Source: N074bin45 sp039587475
Lineage (GTDB): Bacteria > Gemmatimonadota > Gemmatimonadetes > Gemmatimonadales > GWC2-71-9
Assembly (NCBI GenBank): GCA_039587475.1
Contig: JBDHIK010000300.1
Coordinates: forward strand, 39,450-103,449
Direction of reading: 5' to 3'
DNA length: 64,000 nucleotides
The notes beneath the pieces were generated by a model. It ran no database searches, was not told the DNA's origin, and was given only the letters and a program-made list of their open reading frames with translations. Numbering within the stretch: the first letter of the stretch is position 1; each line of letters starts with the position of its first letter. Of the stretch, positions 1-8,597 are shown piece by piece. A program made the position numbers and the translations under genes.

Positions 1-1259
1 AGGGACGCCACATCGATCTTCAGGCCAATCTCAAGGAGGGGCGCCGGCAGGGGGAGTCCGCGTCCATCGAGCGCATGCGGTTCCAGCGTGTGTTGGTCGT
101 GGCCCAGGTGGGCATGGCGTTCATTCTGCTGGTGGGCTCCGCACTGCTGATCAACAGTTTCTGGCGCCTGGAACGGGTCGACCCAGGATTCGTGACGGAC
201 AACATCGTGCGCATGAGTTTTCGTCTTCCCGAGTCGCGCTATCCCAGAGACTTCTCGACCTATCCCAATTGGCCCAGGACGCACGACTTCAACCACCGAC
301 TCCTCGAAGCGGTCGAGGCCAGTCCCACCGTGGTGAGTGCCGCGCTGGCCGTCAATCATCCGCTGGATGGTGGCTTCACCAATTCGTTCCGCATCGTAGG
401 GCGCGAGGACGAGGCAGCGGCACAACCGGAGATGCGGATGCGCCTGGTCAGTAGTCGCTACTTCCAGACGGTGGGCGTGCCGCTGCTGGAAGGCCGCATG
501 TTCGATGAACGCGATCTGGCGGATGCTCCACTGGTGATGCTCCTCAATCAGGCAGCCGTGGACCGCTTCTTCCCCGAGGGCGACGCCCTTGGCGCCCGGA
601 TCGCGTTCTGGGGCATGCAGCGGGAGGTCGTCGGCGTCGTCGGTAATGAACGATTCCAGGGATTGGCGGAGGATGCCCCGCCGGCCATGTACGCCGCCAT
701 CAGCCAGGCACCCCCCGTCGGTGGATCGGTGCTCATGCTGCGGACGGCGGCCGAACCGATGACGGCGGTGCCCCTGGCCCGAAGCGCCATCGCCGAGCTC
801 GACGCCGACCTGGCGGTGTACGACGTGTCCACCATGGAGGCCACCCTGGCCGAGTCATTGGCTGCGGACCGGTTCATCATGGTGCTCTTGACGGCGTTCG
901 GGGCCGTGGCGGTGTTCCTGGCAGTCATCGGGGTGTACGGGACCCTGGCGTACCTGGTGGCTCGGCGCCGCCATGAACTCGGCGTACGATTGGCCATTGG
1001 CGCATCCCAGCGCCAGGTCCTGGTGTTGGTCCTGCGTCAGGGCATGAGGCTGACGCTGCTGGGTCTCGGCCTGGGGTTGGTCGGGGCCCTGGCACTCTCG
1101 GGATCGCTTCAGAGCCTGCTGTTCGAGATCTCTCCCCTGGATCCGGTCACCTGGGTTTCGGCGGTGGTGGTACTGGCGGCCGCCGCCATCCTCGCCGGCC
1201 TGGTGCCGGCGCGAAGAGCCAGTCAGGTGGACCCGCTGGAGACGATGCGGGCCGATTGA
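1..1259 (+). CDS. ADOP-type FtsX/MacB-like permease, 5' truncated by window edge
   Basis: The frame is open from base 3 of the window, so the start lies upstream and only the C-terminal half is visible. The junction before residue MRFQRV reads like the linker of ADOP (acidobacterial duplicated orphan permease) proteins, followed by a membrane helix and the 'VDPGF' signature that begins the second MacB-like extracytoplasmic core domain. Three further hydrophobic segments near the end, with the RRRHELGVRLAIGAS motif and the terminal RRASQVDPLETMRAD tail, are typical of the FtsX family. It is an inner-membrane protein probably linked to macrolide- or lipoprotein-type export, but no partner ATPase is visible. 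The role is inferred from family only. Confidence 0.9.
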   Translation, partial: GRHIDLQANLKEGRRQGESASIERMRFQRVLVVAQVGMAFILLVGSALLINSFWRLERVDPGFVTDNIVRMSFRLPESRYPRDFSTYPNWPRTHDFNHRLLEAVEASPTVVSAALAVNHPLDGGFTNSFRIVGREDEAAAQPEMRMRLVSSRYFQTVGVPLLEGRMFDERDLADAPLVMLLNQAAVDRFFPEGDALGARIAFWGMQREVVGVVGNERFQGLAEDAPPAMYAAISQAPPVGGSVLMLRTAAEPMTAVPLARSAIAELDADLAVYDVSTMEATLAESLAADRFIMVLLTAFGAVAVFLAVIGVYGTLAYLVARRRHELGVRLAIGASQRQVLVLVLRQGMRLTLLGLGLGLVGALALSGSLQSLLFEISPLDPVTWVSAVVVLAAAAILAGLVPARRASQVDPLETMRAD

Positions 1260-1274
1260 TCGACCGATTCGGCG

Positions 1275-1844
1275 TCAGGGTGAAGCCAGGGCGGCCGTAG
1301 GCGGTCGAGCGAAATCGGCGCGGGTGAGGTGGTACCAGGCAACGGTGTGTTCCCGCTCCTGACGCGTGCCCTGATAGTGCATTCCCAGGCGTTCCGCGAC
1401 ACGACGGGATGCGGTGTTGTGTGGGAACATGATGGCAACGATCGATTCCACGCCCAGTTGCTTGAAGCCGTAGGTCAGCATCCCCTCCGCGGACTCGCTG
1501 GCGATGCCGAGACCCCGGTGGCCCGACCCGACCAGCCAACCCACCTCCACTTCGCCGGTGTCCATCGGCTTGAGCAACACGTGGCCGGCCAGCGCTGGCC
1601 CCGCCTTGAGTTCTACGGCGAAGATGCCATACCCCTCATGTTCATCGTAGTAGCGGCAGGTGCGCTCCAGGCACGCCTCGGCGCTGACGACATCGGTGAC
1701 CCAGGGCACGCCGCTTCCGAGCATGCGCATGCTCTCCGGGTGGCTCCAGATCGGCATGATGGCTGGGGCGTCTTCGTGCCTGAAGGGCCGTACGATGAGC
1801 CGGGGTGTCGTGAACAGCATGGTCCTCGTGTGGTCGTTGTCCAT
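1275..1844 (-). CDS. GNAT-family N-acetyltransferase (RimJ/RimL-like)
   Basis: About 189 residues if started at MDNDHTRT; a second ATG eight codons later (1820) is equally possible, and GAGG lies just before it. The N-terminal 'TPRLIVRPFRHEDAPAI' is the classic beta1-alpha1 start of RimJ/RimL-type GNAT enzymes. The 'GHRGLGIASESAEGML' stretch is the acetyl-CoA pyrophosphate loop, and 'NTASRRVAERLGMHYQG' is the C-terminal motif. It transfers acetyl groups from acetyl-CoA to an amine; the substrate cannot be read. A longer upstream reading frame exists, but its extra residues look non-coding. It lies convergent with the permease and downstream of a secreted hydrolase on the same strand. Confidence 0.85.
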   Translation of the reverse strand: MDNDHTRTMLFTTPRLIVRPFRHEDAPAIMPIWSHPESMRMLGSGVPWVTDVVSAEACLERTCRYYDEHEGYGIFAVELKAGPALAGHVLLKPMDTGEVEVGWLVGSGHRGLGIASESAEGMLTYGFKQLGVESIVAIMFPHNTASRRVAERLGMHYQGTRQEREHTVAWYHLTRADFARPPTAALASP

Positions 1845-1884
1845 TGGAAGGAAGTGTAAGGTCCTAACGCGAAGGCCGAAAGCG

Positions 1885-2802
1885 CTAGGGTGGAGGCACC
1901 AGCCCGATACGGACCGCCAGCCAATCAACAAGGTCGGCCACCCGTTCCTGGGTGAGTGCATGGCCGCCTGCGTACCAGATCTGGGTCTTGGGTTGGCTCG
2001 CCGCCTGGTAATACGCTTCGGCATCCTGTTCTGGCACCAGCCGGTCACCCAGGCCGGATTGAAACAACAGGTGCGCGGGGGCGGCACTTCCGACGAAGCG
2101 GATGGGCTCGATCGGAGTCATGGCCGCCAGCCAGGCTTCCCGCTGCTCTCGAGGCAGCCGCTCGAGTGGCCCGGGGTCGTCGTCGGGCCCGGTGAAATGG
2201 GACACCAGTCCACCATCGCCAACGACGAGTACATACGCCTGGATGCGATGTTCCAGTCCGGCTAGCAGTCCGCCCATGGCGCCGCCGTAGCTCACCCCGG
2301 CATAGCCGAGGCGTTCCGAATCCACCCCCTCGTGCGCCAGCAACAGATCGACCCCGCGCCGCAGGTCGATCATCAGTTGGATCTGGTCGGTGCGGTCTTG
2401 TTCCGTAAAGAGAACCGGGTTGTTGCGGGGCCCGTCGGGCCGGGCCCATGGTGCGGACGGCGCCAGCACGACAGCGCCGCTCAGCACCAGTTGGGTTGCC
2501 AGCCGGGAGCCTCCGCTTCTGCTCCCGGGCATGCCGTGCATCAACAGCATCCCGGCATGAGGCCCAGGGGTATCGGGGACGTAGAGGTAGGCTGGAACCC
2601 GGCCGCCTTTGGGGCTGGCGTAACTCAGGTCGAGGATCCGGAAGCCGTCGCGTTGGCCCGTGCTGGCGATCCGGACGTCCAGTGGGGCCGACGCGTCATA
2701 GGCGAACAGGGCAATGGTCGCCGGATCGGGCGGTGACGATTGGGCGCGCAGCGCCGCGCCAGCGACCACCAGAAACGACAACGCTCGTACGGTCCGGGTC
2801 AT
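1885..2802 (-). CDS. Secreted alpha/beta hydrolase (dienelactone-hydrolase-like)
   Basis: 305 residues with a signal peptide of about 20 residues ending at ALRAQ. The fold signature is clear: an oxyanion-region 'LLMHGMPGS', the nucleophile elbow 'GVSYGGAMGG' (Ser in GxSxG), an acid in 'GDRLVPEQDAEAYY' and the histidine in 'GGHALTQE'. It should be an extracytoplasmic esterase or peptidase-like hydrolase; the substrate is unknown. GGAAG lies a few bases before the ATG. It is followed on the same strand by the GNAT gene and preceded by a SnoaL-like gene, with no close spacing that would prove an operon. Confidence 0.88.
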   Translation of the reverse strand: MTRTVRALSFLVVAGAALRAQSSPPDPATIALFAYDASAPLDVRIASTGQRDGFRILDLSYASPKGGRVPAYLYVPDTPGPHAGMLLMHGMPGSRSGGSRLATQLVLSGAVVLAPSAPWARPDGPRNNPVLFTEQDRTDQIQLMIDLRRGVDLLLAHEGVDSERLGYAGVSYGGAMGGLLAGLEHRIQAYVLVVGDGGLVSHFTGPDDDPGPLERLPREQREAWLAAMTPIEPIRFVGSAAPAHLLFQSGLGDRLVPEQDAEAYYQAASQPKTQIWYAGGHALTQERVADLVDWLAVRIGLVPPP

Positions 2803-2872
2803 GGGAGCTTCCGTTGCAGGGTCCTGCTCCCTACGCGATTCCGGCGTCTGGAGTTGCTCGTCACATCGCGGT

Positions 2873-3349
2873 TCAGCGGTCGTCCGAGTCAGTCGTCACA
2901 CAGTCCCGCTCGACGGTATAGACGATGCCGGCGATCTTCCACCCGTCCGCGGTCTCTATGAGGCTGAAGGCATCGACCCCACAGTGGCTGAACTCACCGT
3001 TCACGTGAAAGTCGTACGGCGTCCATACCACGGCGATGGCGCCGCGGATGCTCACCTCAGCGTCCCACATCCGTTCCTGGAGGACATCCGTTCCGCCGGC
3101 GAGTCCCTCGACGAACGCGCGATTCGTCGAACCACGGATCACCGGAACACCATCCTGCTCTCGCACGCTGAAGTAGGTGGCATCCAGGATCAGAACATCG
3201 CCCGCCAAGGCGGTATCGCGTGTGGCCATGGCGTCGAAGAAGCGTTGCACGGTTCCCAGGACCGCGGAGCGCTCGTCCTGGGCCTCCGCCACCGTCGAGA
3301 TTCCTGTCAGGAGGGTGGCGAGGAGGACACATCGGATGGTCGTCAACAT
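2873..3349 (-). CDS. Secreted SnoaL/NTF2-like protein
   Basis: 158 residues starting at MLTTIRCVL; the longer frame upstream is dominated by Arg/Pro/Ser and was discarded. A signal peptide of about 22 residues ends at AEAQ. The mature part reads as a single cone-shaped SnoaL/NTF2 domain ('VQRFFDAMATRDTALAGDVL', 'VWTPYDFHVNGEFSHCGVDAFSLIETADGWKIAGI'). Such domains bind small ligands or act as lyases and isomerases, so no specific reaction can be assigned. It is divergent from the two-domain relative at 3517, suggesting a local family expansion. Confidence 0.8.
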   Translation of the reverse strand: MLTTIRCVLLATLLTGISTVAEAQDERSAVLGTVQRFFDAMATRDTALAGDVLILDATYFSVREQDGVPVIRGSTNRAFVEGLAGGTDVLQERMWDAEVSIRGAIAVVWTPYDFHVNGEFSHCGVDAFSLIETADGWKIAGIVYTVERDCVTTDSDDR

Positions 3350-3516
3350 TCGGGTTCCCTGGGTCAGAGGAAGGGCGGTGAGGCCCCAAGATGAATGGAG
3401 ACGGCGTGGCCGGCCAGGGCCGTTCCTGAAACAGGTTCCCAGGCTGGACCGTACCATCCTAGAGTTCCGCGAGGATCGCCGCTGCGTTTGGCCACTACCG
3501 GGTGAGGGGTTCGTAC

Positions 3517-4404
3517 ATGCTGGCACTCACGACTGCCATTGTTGCGCTGGTTGGCCTGCCATCCGATTCGACCCAGGCGGTCGCCTCGAAGTACCTCGAG
3601 TTGACCTTCGCCCAGCGATATGACGACTTGCGGGGCCTCTATGCCGACGACGTCTACTTCGTGGATCCCACCGGCGACGTCTGGGGCGGGACCCTGGCCT
3701 CCGGGGTCAGGGGGGCAGACCAGGTCATCGCTCTTCAGAAGTCCTGGGGCCTGACCAGCTCCGCATTCCTGGTCGACGACCAGTTCGTCTCTGGCGAGTA
3801 CGCGCTGTTTCGCGGCACCCTGAGCTGGACGACGGTCAGCGCTCCCGACGGGGTGACGACGGACTTCGTGACCCTGCTCCGAGTGAAGGACGGCAAGGTG
3901 GTGGAGCGGCATGATTACGGGAACTATGCCGCCATTCATGCCGGCACCGACCCCGCGTTCCAGGCCGCCAACACCGCCGCGGCGAAGAGGGTTGGGGAGC
4001 GCTACCTGCAGGCCTACTTGGACCAGCGCCACAGCGACATGCTCGCCATGTATGGTCCGGCTCCGTCCTTTCAGGATCCGACGGCGGCAGTCTTCGGCCT
4101 GGAGAGCGGAGCACTGTATCGAGGGACCGAGGCCATCGCCGCCATGTTGGCGCGGGCCTTCCAGCCCATCAGCCAGTTCACCTTCGACTTCGAAGACGCG
4201 TGGTTTTCCAATCGGCACGCCGTGTTCGGGGGCACCATCCGATACACCCTGGATGGCGCTGCGCTGGGCACACCGACCGACGTGACGTTTGAGAACTCAG
4301 CGGTCTTCGTCGTCACCGTGCAAGACGGCGCGGTCGTGGCCCACCGAGACTACGTGGACTACTCGCACTTCCAGGACCAACTCGAGGCGGCCCGCAGCGA
4401 CTAG
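3517..4404 (+). CDS. Secreted protein with two tandem SnoaL/NTF2-like domains
   Basis: 295 residues from the ATG at 3517, chosen over a GTG at 3502 because GAGGGG sits seven bases before the ATG. After a short hydrophobic leader there are two related halves: one starting 'VASKYLELTFAQRYDDLRGLYADDVYFVDPTGDVWGG' and one starting 'VGERYLQAYLDQRHSDMLAMYGPAPSFQDPT'. Each ends in a strand pattern of the type 'VKDGKVVERHDYGNY' or 'VQDGAVVAHRDYVDY'. The duplication implies a pseudo-dimeric NTF2 fold. Function unknown; a small-molecule-binding or limonene-epoxide-hydrolase-like role is possible but unsupported. Confidence 0.82.
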   Translation: MLALTTAIVALVGLPSDSTQAVASKYLELTFAQRYDDLRGLYADDVYFVDPTGDVWGGTLASGVRGADQVIALQKSWGLTSSAFLVDDQFVSGEYALFRGTLSWTTVSAPDGVTTDFVTLLRVKDGKVVERHDYGNYAAIHAGTDPAFQAANTAAAKRVGERYLQAYLDQRHSDMLAMYGPAPSFQDPTAAVFGLESGALYRGTEAIAAMLARAFQPISQFTFDFEDAWFSNRHAVFGGTIRYTLDGAALGTPTDVTFENSAVFVVTVQDGAVVAHRDYVDYSHFQDQLEAARSD

Positions 4405-4428
4405 TCGCTCGTGAGACCGGACGAAGAA

Positions 4429-4911
4429 CTACGGGTCCGCGGGGTCGCTGGCCCTCTCGGTAGTTGCCTTCTTGAGCTCCCTGCCCACCCACTGCAGCCT
4501 GGCCCAGACCAGCGCTCCCTGAAAGAATGAACCGGCCGTGACCGTGACCGGCCGGTCGAGATCTTCGGTCGGCGAAACGATGCCGCGCAGGGACACCCTC
4601 GTCAGAGGCCCCAGAGAAACCAGGTCGGCACGGAACTGGGCATAGGCATAGGGCGCTCGCCGTCCCATGCGCTCCGTCTCCGAGAGGACCAGGCCCTGGG
4701 CTGTCGAGGCAATGGCGACCTCGATGCCTGCCTCGGCGAACGCGTCGAGGACCATGGCGAAAGCCGTGTCGGCTTCGCGGGGTACGTCCACGACCATCAT
4801 CGAATCGGGGGCTTGTGCTTCGAGGCCGGACGCCCCGAACGAGGAGATCACAGGGGCGGTGATGGCCAGTAGCGTTGCCCATGGAACGGTACGGCGAAAC
4901 ACGTGGCGCAT
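4429..4911 (-). CDS. Secreted protein of unknown function
   Basis: 160 residues from MRHVFRRTV. A frame extending upstream to 5382 is antisense noise over the DUF2784 gene. A signal peptide with a hydrophobic core (ATLLAITAPVISSFGASG) ends near LEAQ. The mature domain has alternating strand and helix character ('SMMVVDVPREADTAFAMVLDAFAEAGIEVAIAS', 'GLVLSETERMG', 'RVSLRGIVSP'), resembling small secreted domains that bind lipids or the outer membrane. I do not recognise the family. It follows the DUF2784 gene on the same strand by 16 bases, so co-transcription is likely. Confidence 0.7.
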   Translation of the reverse strand: MRHVFRRTVPWATLLAITAPVISSFGASGLEAQAPDSMMVVDVPREADTAFAMVLDAFAEAGIEVAIASTAQGLVLSETERMGRRAPYAYAQFRADLVSLGPLTRVSLRGIVSPTEDLDRPVTVTAGSFFQGALVWARLQWVGRELKKATTERASDPADP

Positions 4912-4927
4912 GCACCAATCTAGAGTG

Positions 4928-5311
4928 CTAGGAAGAGCGCACGGTAGCCCGTCGTCGTCGGCGCAGCCAGGCCGCACCGTACAGGACGACGTTGAGGACG
5001 AGCACCGCGACGCCGAACGCCACCTGGTGGGAACGGGTGAGACCTTCCGGGTAGAGCACGGGGAGGACGTAGTGCTCGACGAACCCACCGGTGTAGCCCC
5101 GCTCCCCGCCGGCCTGGCGCAAGCGGTTCTCCAGGGGCGTGAGCGGGCAGATCCAGCCCTGGAACTCGATGAGGGCTCCCCACGCCGCCGCCGGGACGTG
5201 AAGGTACGCCATCCGTGGCCATCTGAGGCTGAGGGCCGCGCCGAACAAGACGAAGAGCACGAACGCGGCGTGCGTGAGGACGACGAGGTCCGCGGCGAGT
5301 CGGTAGCCCAT
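4928..5311 (-). CDS. DUF2784 family membrane protein
   Basis: 127 residues with three to four membrane helices. The sequence carries the DUF2784 hallmarks: 'LVVLTHAAFVLFVLFGA', 'WGALIEFQGWICPLTPLENRLRQAGGERGYTGGFVEHYVLPVLYP' and a final hydrophobic helix before an Arg-rich tail. The conserved CPLTPLE segment is characteristic. The biochemical role of this family is not established. It is probably the first gene of a two-gene unit with the secreted protein at 4429. Confidence 0.9.
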   Translation of the reverse strand: MGYRLAADLVVLTHAAFVLFVLFGAALSLRWPRMAYLHVPAAAWGALIEFQGWICPLTPLENRLRQAGGERGYTGGFVEHYVLPVLYPEGLTRSHQVAFGVAVLVLNVVLYGAAWLRRRRRATVRSS

Positions 5312-5338
5312 GGGTACGCTTGCGTTCGCCCCCGATCC

Positions 5339-5536
5339 TCAGGACGACTGATGGCATCCCCTGTACCGTGAGGGCACCACACTCAGGTACGCGGTGTGTC
5401 GTCGGATGCCGGCGGCGACGAAGGGACAGCGTGGCCGGATATCGATGGATCGAGCTCGAGCGTCTTCCAGGCCGTCGTCCACCACCGGCGCGTATCGCGC
5501 GTCGGCCTCATTGTCGATGATGTCGCTGCCGGCCAC
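5339..5536 (-). CDS. Possible small protein downstream of korB
   Basis: A 65-codon GTG-started frame begins three bases after the korB stop. Its first half is acidic and has the G/C-rich third positions typical of real genes here; the second half (after 'ARSIDIRPRC') does not. No family is recognised and no clear ribosome binding site is visible. It may be a small korB-linked gene or simply part of the korB 3' region; the region 5312-5539 otherwise shows nothing. Confidence 0.25.
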   Translation of the reverse strand: MAGSDIIDNEADARYAPVVDDGLEDARARSIDIRPRCPFVAAGIRRHTAYLSVVPSRYRGCHQSS

Positions 5537-5539
5537 GGG

Positions 5540-6547
5540 CTACGTCACGCTCCAGGTTCGACCGGCCCGGATCAGGTCGTTGAGTGGCGTGTGCTGGTCG
5601 GCGGTCTCCTTGGGCACGATCTGTGATTCGTAGCTCTCCGCCGGATTGTCGTACAATACCCCCAACACCTCGGGAAATTCCGGCGGTTTGAGGGCGCCCA
5701 GCAGGCCGGCCAGGGTCTTGTCCGTCTGGTCATGTACCAGAACGTCGTCGTCCGTGATGCCGTCTGCGCCGACCACGATGGACTCCAGCTGCAAGGTCCC
5801 CGGTTTGATGCGAAGGCCCCGATTGCCATCGGCGCCGTACCGCATCGGCTTGCCGTGTTCAACGTGGAGCTGGGTATCCGTCGCGGTTGCCCGGTCGGTG
5901 AAATCGGCAAAGACGTTGTCGTTGTAGACGACACAATTCTGGAAGATCTCGACGAAGGACGCTCCCCGATGCTGCTGGGCCGCGGTCAAGACGCCGATCA
6001 GACGCTTCTGGTCGATGTCGATGGCTCGCCCGACGAAACGAGCACCGGCGCCGAGCGCCACCGCCACCGGATTGAGCGGATGTGCCACCGAGCCCCGCGG
6101 AGAGGTGGGCGACTTGGTGCCGACCCGGGATGTCGGAGAGACTTGTCCCTTCGTCAGCCCGTAGATCTCGTTGTTGAACAGAACGATCTGGAGGTCCACG
6201 TTGCGCCGCAAGACATGAAGGAGATGATTACCGCCGATGCTGAACCCGTCTCCGTCGCCGGTGATCACCCAAACGTCCAGGTCCGGGTTCGCGAGCTTCA
6301 AGCCCGTGGCAATCGCCGGGGCTCGGCCATGAATGGTGTGGAACCCGTAGGTCGACATGTAATACGGAAACCGGGACGAACACCCGATGCCCGACACGAA
6401 CACGGTACTCTCCGGGCGGGCCTCCAGGTCGGCGAGCGTCTTTTGCAGAGCCTTGAGGATGGCGTAATCACCGCAGCCAGGGCACCAGCGGACCTCCTGG
6501 TCGGAGGCGAAATCCTTGGGAGCGAGTGGCAACGTCGAGGTCGTCAT
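5540..6547 (-). CDS. korB: 2-oxoacid:ferredoxin oxidoreductase, beta subunit
   Basis: 335 residues. This is the thiamine-pyrophosphate and Fe-S-binding subunit that, with KorA, decarboxylates a 2-oxoacid (most likely 2-oxoglutarate) to the acyl-CoA while reducing ferredoxin. The cluster ligands sit in 'RWCPGCGDY' and 'GIGCSSRFPYY'. The TPP site is 'GDGDGFSIGGNHLLHVLRRN' followed by 'LFNNEIYGLTKGQ'. Length and order match two-subunit KorAB enzymes. Its ATG overlaps the korA stop as ATGA, so translation is coupled. Pyruvate or a branched-chain oxoacid remain possible substrates. Confidence 0.95.
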   Translation of the reverse strand: MTTSTLPLAPKDFASDQEVRWCPGCGDYAILKALQKTLADLEARPESTVFVSGIGCSSRFPYYMSTYGFHTIHGRAPAIATGLKLANPDLDVWVITGDGDGFSIGGNHLLHVLRRNVDLQIVLFNNEIYGLTKGQVSPTSRVGTKSPTSPRGSVAHPLNPVAVALGAGARFVGRAIDIDQKRLIGVLTAAQQHRGASFVEIFQNCVVYNDNVFADFTDRATATDTQLHVEHGKPMRYGADGNRGLRIKPGTLQLESIVVGADGITDDDVLVHDQTDKTLAGLLGALKPPEFPEVLGVLYDNPAESYESQIVPKETADQHTPLNDLIRAGRTWSVT

Positions 6548-8421
6548 GGTTGCGACTCCAGGGCCGCATCGATGGCGGCCTCGATCTCTGAGATCTTGAA
6601 CGGCTGTCCGGTCACCTTGGTCAAGGGCTCAGCGGGGACCAGGAAGGTGCTGCGCAGCATCGTCACGAGTTGCCCGTTGTTCATTTCCGGGACCAGGATT
6701 CGTTCGAAATTCCCCAGCAGGGTGCCCAGGTTGGCCGGGAACGGGTTGAGGTAGCGCAGATGGACGTGCGAGACCGCCTGCCCCTTGGCGCGGGCACGTT
6801 CTACTCCCTTGTTGATCGGCCCAAAGGTAGAGCCCCAGCCCACGACGGCCAGACGGCCGGTGTCCTCACCCAGCGCCACGGCCTGGGGCGGAACGTCGTC
6901 GGCGATGCCAGCGATCTTGGCGGCGCGGACGTCGGTCATGGTCTGGTGGTTGTCCGGATCGTAGGAGATGTGACCGGTGCCGTCCTGCTTCTCGATGCCG
7001 CCGATCCGATGCATGAGCCCCGGGGTCCCGGGCACCGCCCAGGGGCGAGCCAGCGTCACCGGATCTCGCCGGAATGGCTCAAAGCCCTCCGGGTCGGTGT
7101 GGAACCGGACCGGCCAAGTCTCCAGGCCGTCGAGGTCCGGGAGAAGCCATGGCTCGGCGGCATTGGCCAGGTAGCCGTCGGAGAGCAGGATGACCGGCGT
7201 CATGTACTTGGTGGCCAGCCGGACCGCCTCACGGCCGACCTCGAAGCAGTCCGTCGACGTCGCTGCGGCAAGGACCGCCACTGGCGTGTCTCCGTTCCGA
7301 CCGTACACGGCCTGGAACAGGTCCGACTGCTCGGTCTTGGTCGGCAGGCCGGTCGAAGGACCGGCCCGTTGCATGTTGAGGATGATCAACGGGAGTTCGG
7401 CGCTCACGGCCAGGCCGATGGCTTCGGTCTTGAGCGCGATGCCGGGTCCCGAGCTCGAGGTGACCCCGAGCGCACCGCCGTACGACGCCCCGATGGCAGA
7501 ACACACCGCCGCGATTTCGTCTTCCGCCTGGAACGTGATCACGCCGAGGTCCCGCATGGTGGCCAGAGAATGCAGCACCGGCGACGCCGGCGTAATCGGG
7601 TACGATCCGAACACCAGTCGCGGAATACCGGCGGACCGAAGGCCCGACACCAGGCCCCAGACGAGTGCCTCCGTGCCGCTGATGGTCCGGTACTCACCGG
7701 GAGGGAGGTCCGCGTCCGCGACCCGGTACCCGGTCAGGTTGCCGGACAGCTCCGCCGTTTCCCCGTACGCATGTCCGGCATTGATCGCTGCGATGTTGGC
7801 CTGCGCCAGGGTCTCGCGGCTGGCGAATTTCTTGGCGAGCCAGGACGTCGTGGCAGTGCGATCGCGGTCGTACATCCACAACATCAGTCCCAGGGCCCAC
7901 ATGTTGCGACAGCGGAGAGCCTCCTTCTTGCTCAACCCGAACGACTCAACCGCGTTCATGGTCAGCTGGGTGACGTCGAGCCGGATCACCTGATAGGGCG
8001 CCAGGGTGTTGTCTTCGAGCGGGTTGGCGTCGTAGCCGGCCTTGGCGAGGTTTCGGTCGCCGAAGCTGCCGCTGTCGGCCACGATAATCCCACCCAGACG
8101 CAGGTTCCCCAGATTCACCTTGAGCGCCGCAGGGTTCATGGCGACGAGCACGTCGATTTCGTCTCCGGCGGTCTTGACGTCCACCGAGCCGAAGTGGATC
8201 TGAAAAGCGGAAACTCCGAAGGTGGTACCGACCGGCGCCCGAATTTCTGCGGGGTAGTCGGGAAACGTGGTCAGGTCGAGGCCGGCCAGGGCCGTCTCCA
8301 GGGTGAACTGGGAGCCGGTCAACTGCATGCCGTCCCCGGAATCGCCCGCAAACCGGACGACGACGGCCTCGCGAACCTCGCGGGTCCCGGTACGGTCGTG
8401 CGTGGGTGCCGTGGTGCTCAT
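6544..8421 (-). CDS. korA: 2-oxoacid:ferredoxin oxidoreductase, gamma-alpha fused subunit
   Basis: 625 residues. The N-terminal 200 or so residues are the gamma domain ('VVRFAGDSGDGMQLTGSQF', 'FPDYPAEIRAPVGTTFGV'), fused to the pyrimidine-binding alpha domain ('GSYPITPASPVLHSLA', 'FQAEDEIAAVCSAIGASYGGALGVTSSSGPGIALKTEAIGLA'). A domain II/III tail follows ('GWGSTFGPINKGVERARAKGQAVSHVHLRYLNPFP'). This fused layout is that of KorA in two-subunit 2-oxoglutarate:ferredoxin oxidoreductases, used in the oxidative or reductive TCA cycle. AAAGG lies a few bases before the ATG. It is first in a two-gene operon and divergent from ppk2. Confidence 0.95.
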   Translation of the reverse strand: MSTTAPTHDRTGTREVREAVVVRFAGDSGDGMQLTGSQFTLETALAGLDLTTFPDYPAEIRAPVGTTFGVSAFQIHFGSVDVKTAGDEIDVLVAMNPAALKVNLGNLRLGGIIVADSGSFGDRNLAKAGYDANPLEDNTLAPYQVIRLDVTQLTMNAVESFGLSKKEALRCRNMWALGLMLWMYDRDRTATTSWLAKKFASRETLAQANIAAINAGHAYGETAELSGNLTGYRVADADLPPGEYRTISGTEALVWGLVSGLRSAGIPRLVFGSYPITPASPVLHSLATMRDLGVITFQAEDEIAAVCSAIGASYGGALGVTSSSGPGIALKTEAIGLAVSAELPLIILNMQRAGPSTGLPTKTEQSDLFQAVYGRNGDTPVAVLAAATSTDCFEVGREAVRLATKYMTPVILLSDGYLANAAEPWLLPDLDGLETWPVRFHTDPEGFEPFRRDPVTLARPWAVPGTPGLMHRIGGIEKQDGTGHISYDPDNHQTMTDVRAAKIAGIADDVPPQAVALGEDTGRLAVVGWGSTFGPINKGVERARAKGQAVSHVHLRYLNPFPANLGTLLGNFERILVPEMNNGQLVTMLRSTFLVPAEPLTKVTGQPFKISEIEAAIDAALESQP

Positions 8422-8597
8422 CAGGGCCTTTCATTACGTGTCTGCGGCGCCGACCCCGCCCGGGCCGAACATGCTGAATCTGCCCGGAACGGCTTCCCCG
8501 CGCCACCGTCCACCGTCACGGCGGTTGCCGATCCCCGGCGGGCGGTTACCATCTCAGCATTGCTCCCTGCCCCGTTCTACCAACAGCCGGGAAAGCC

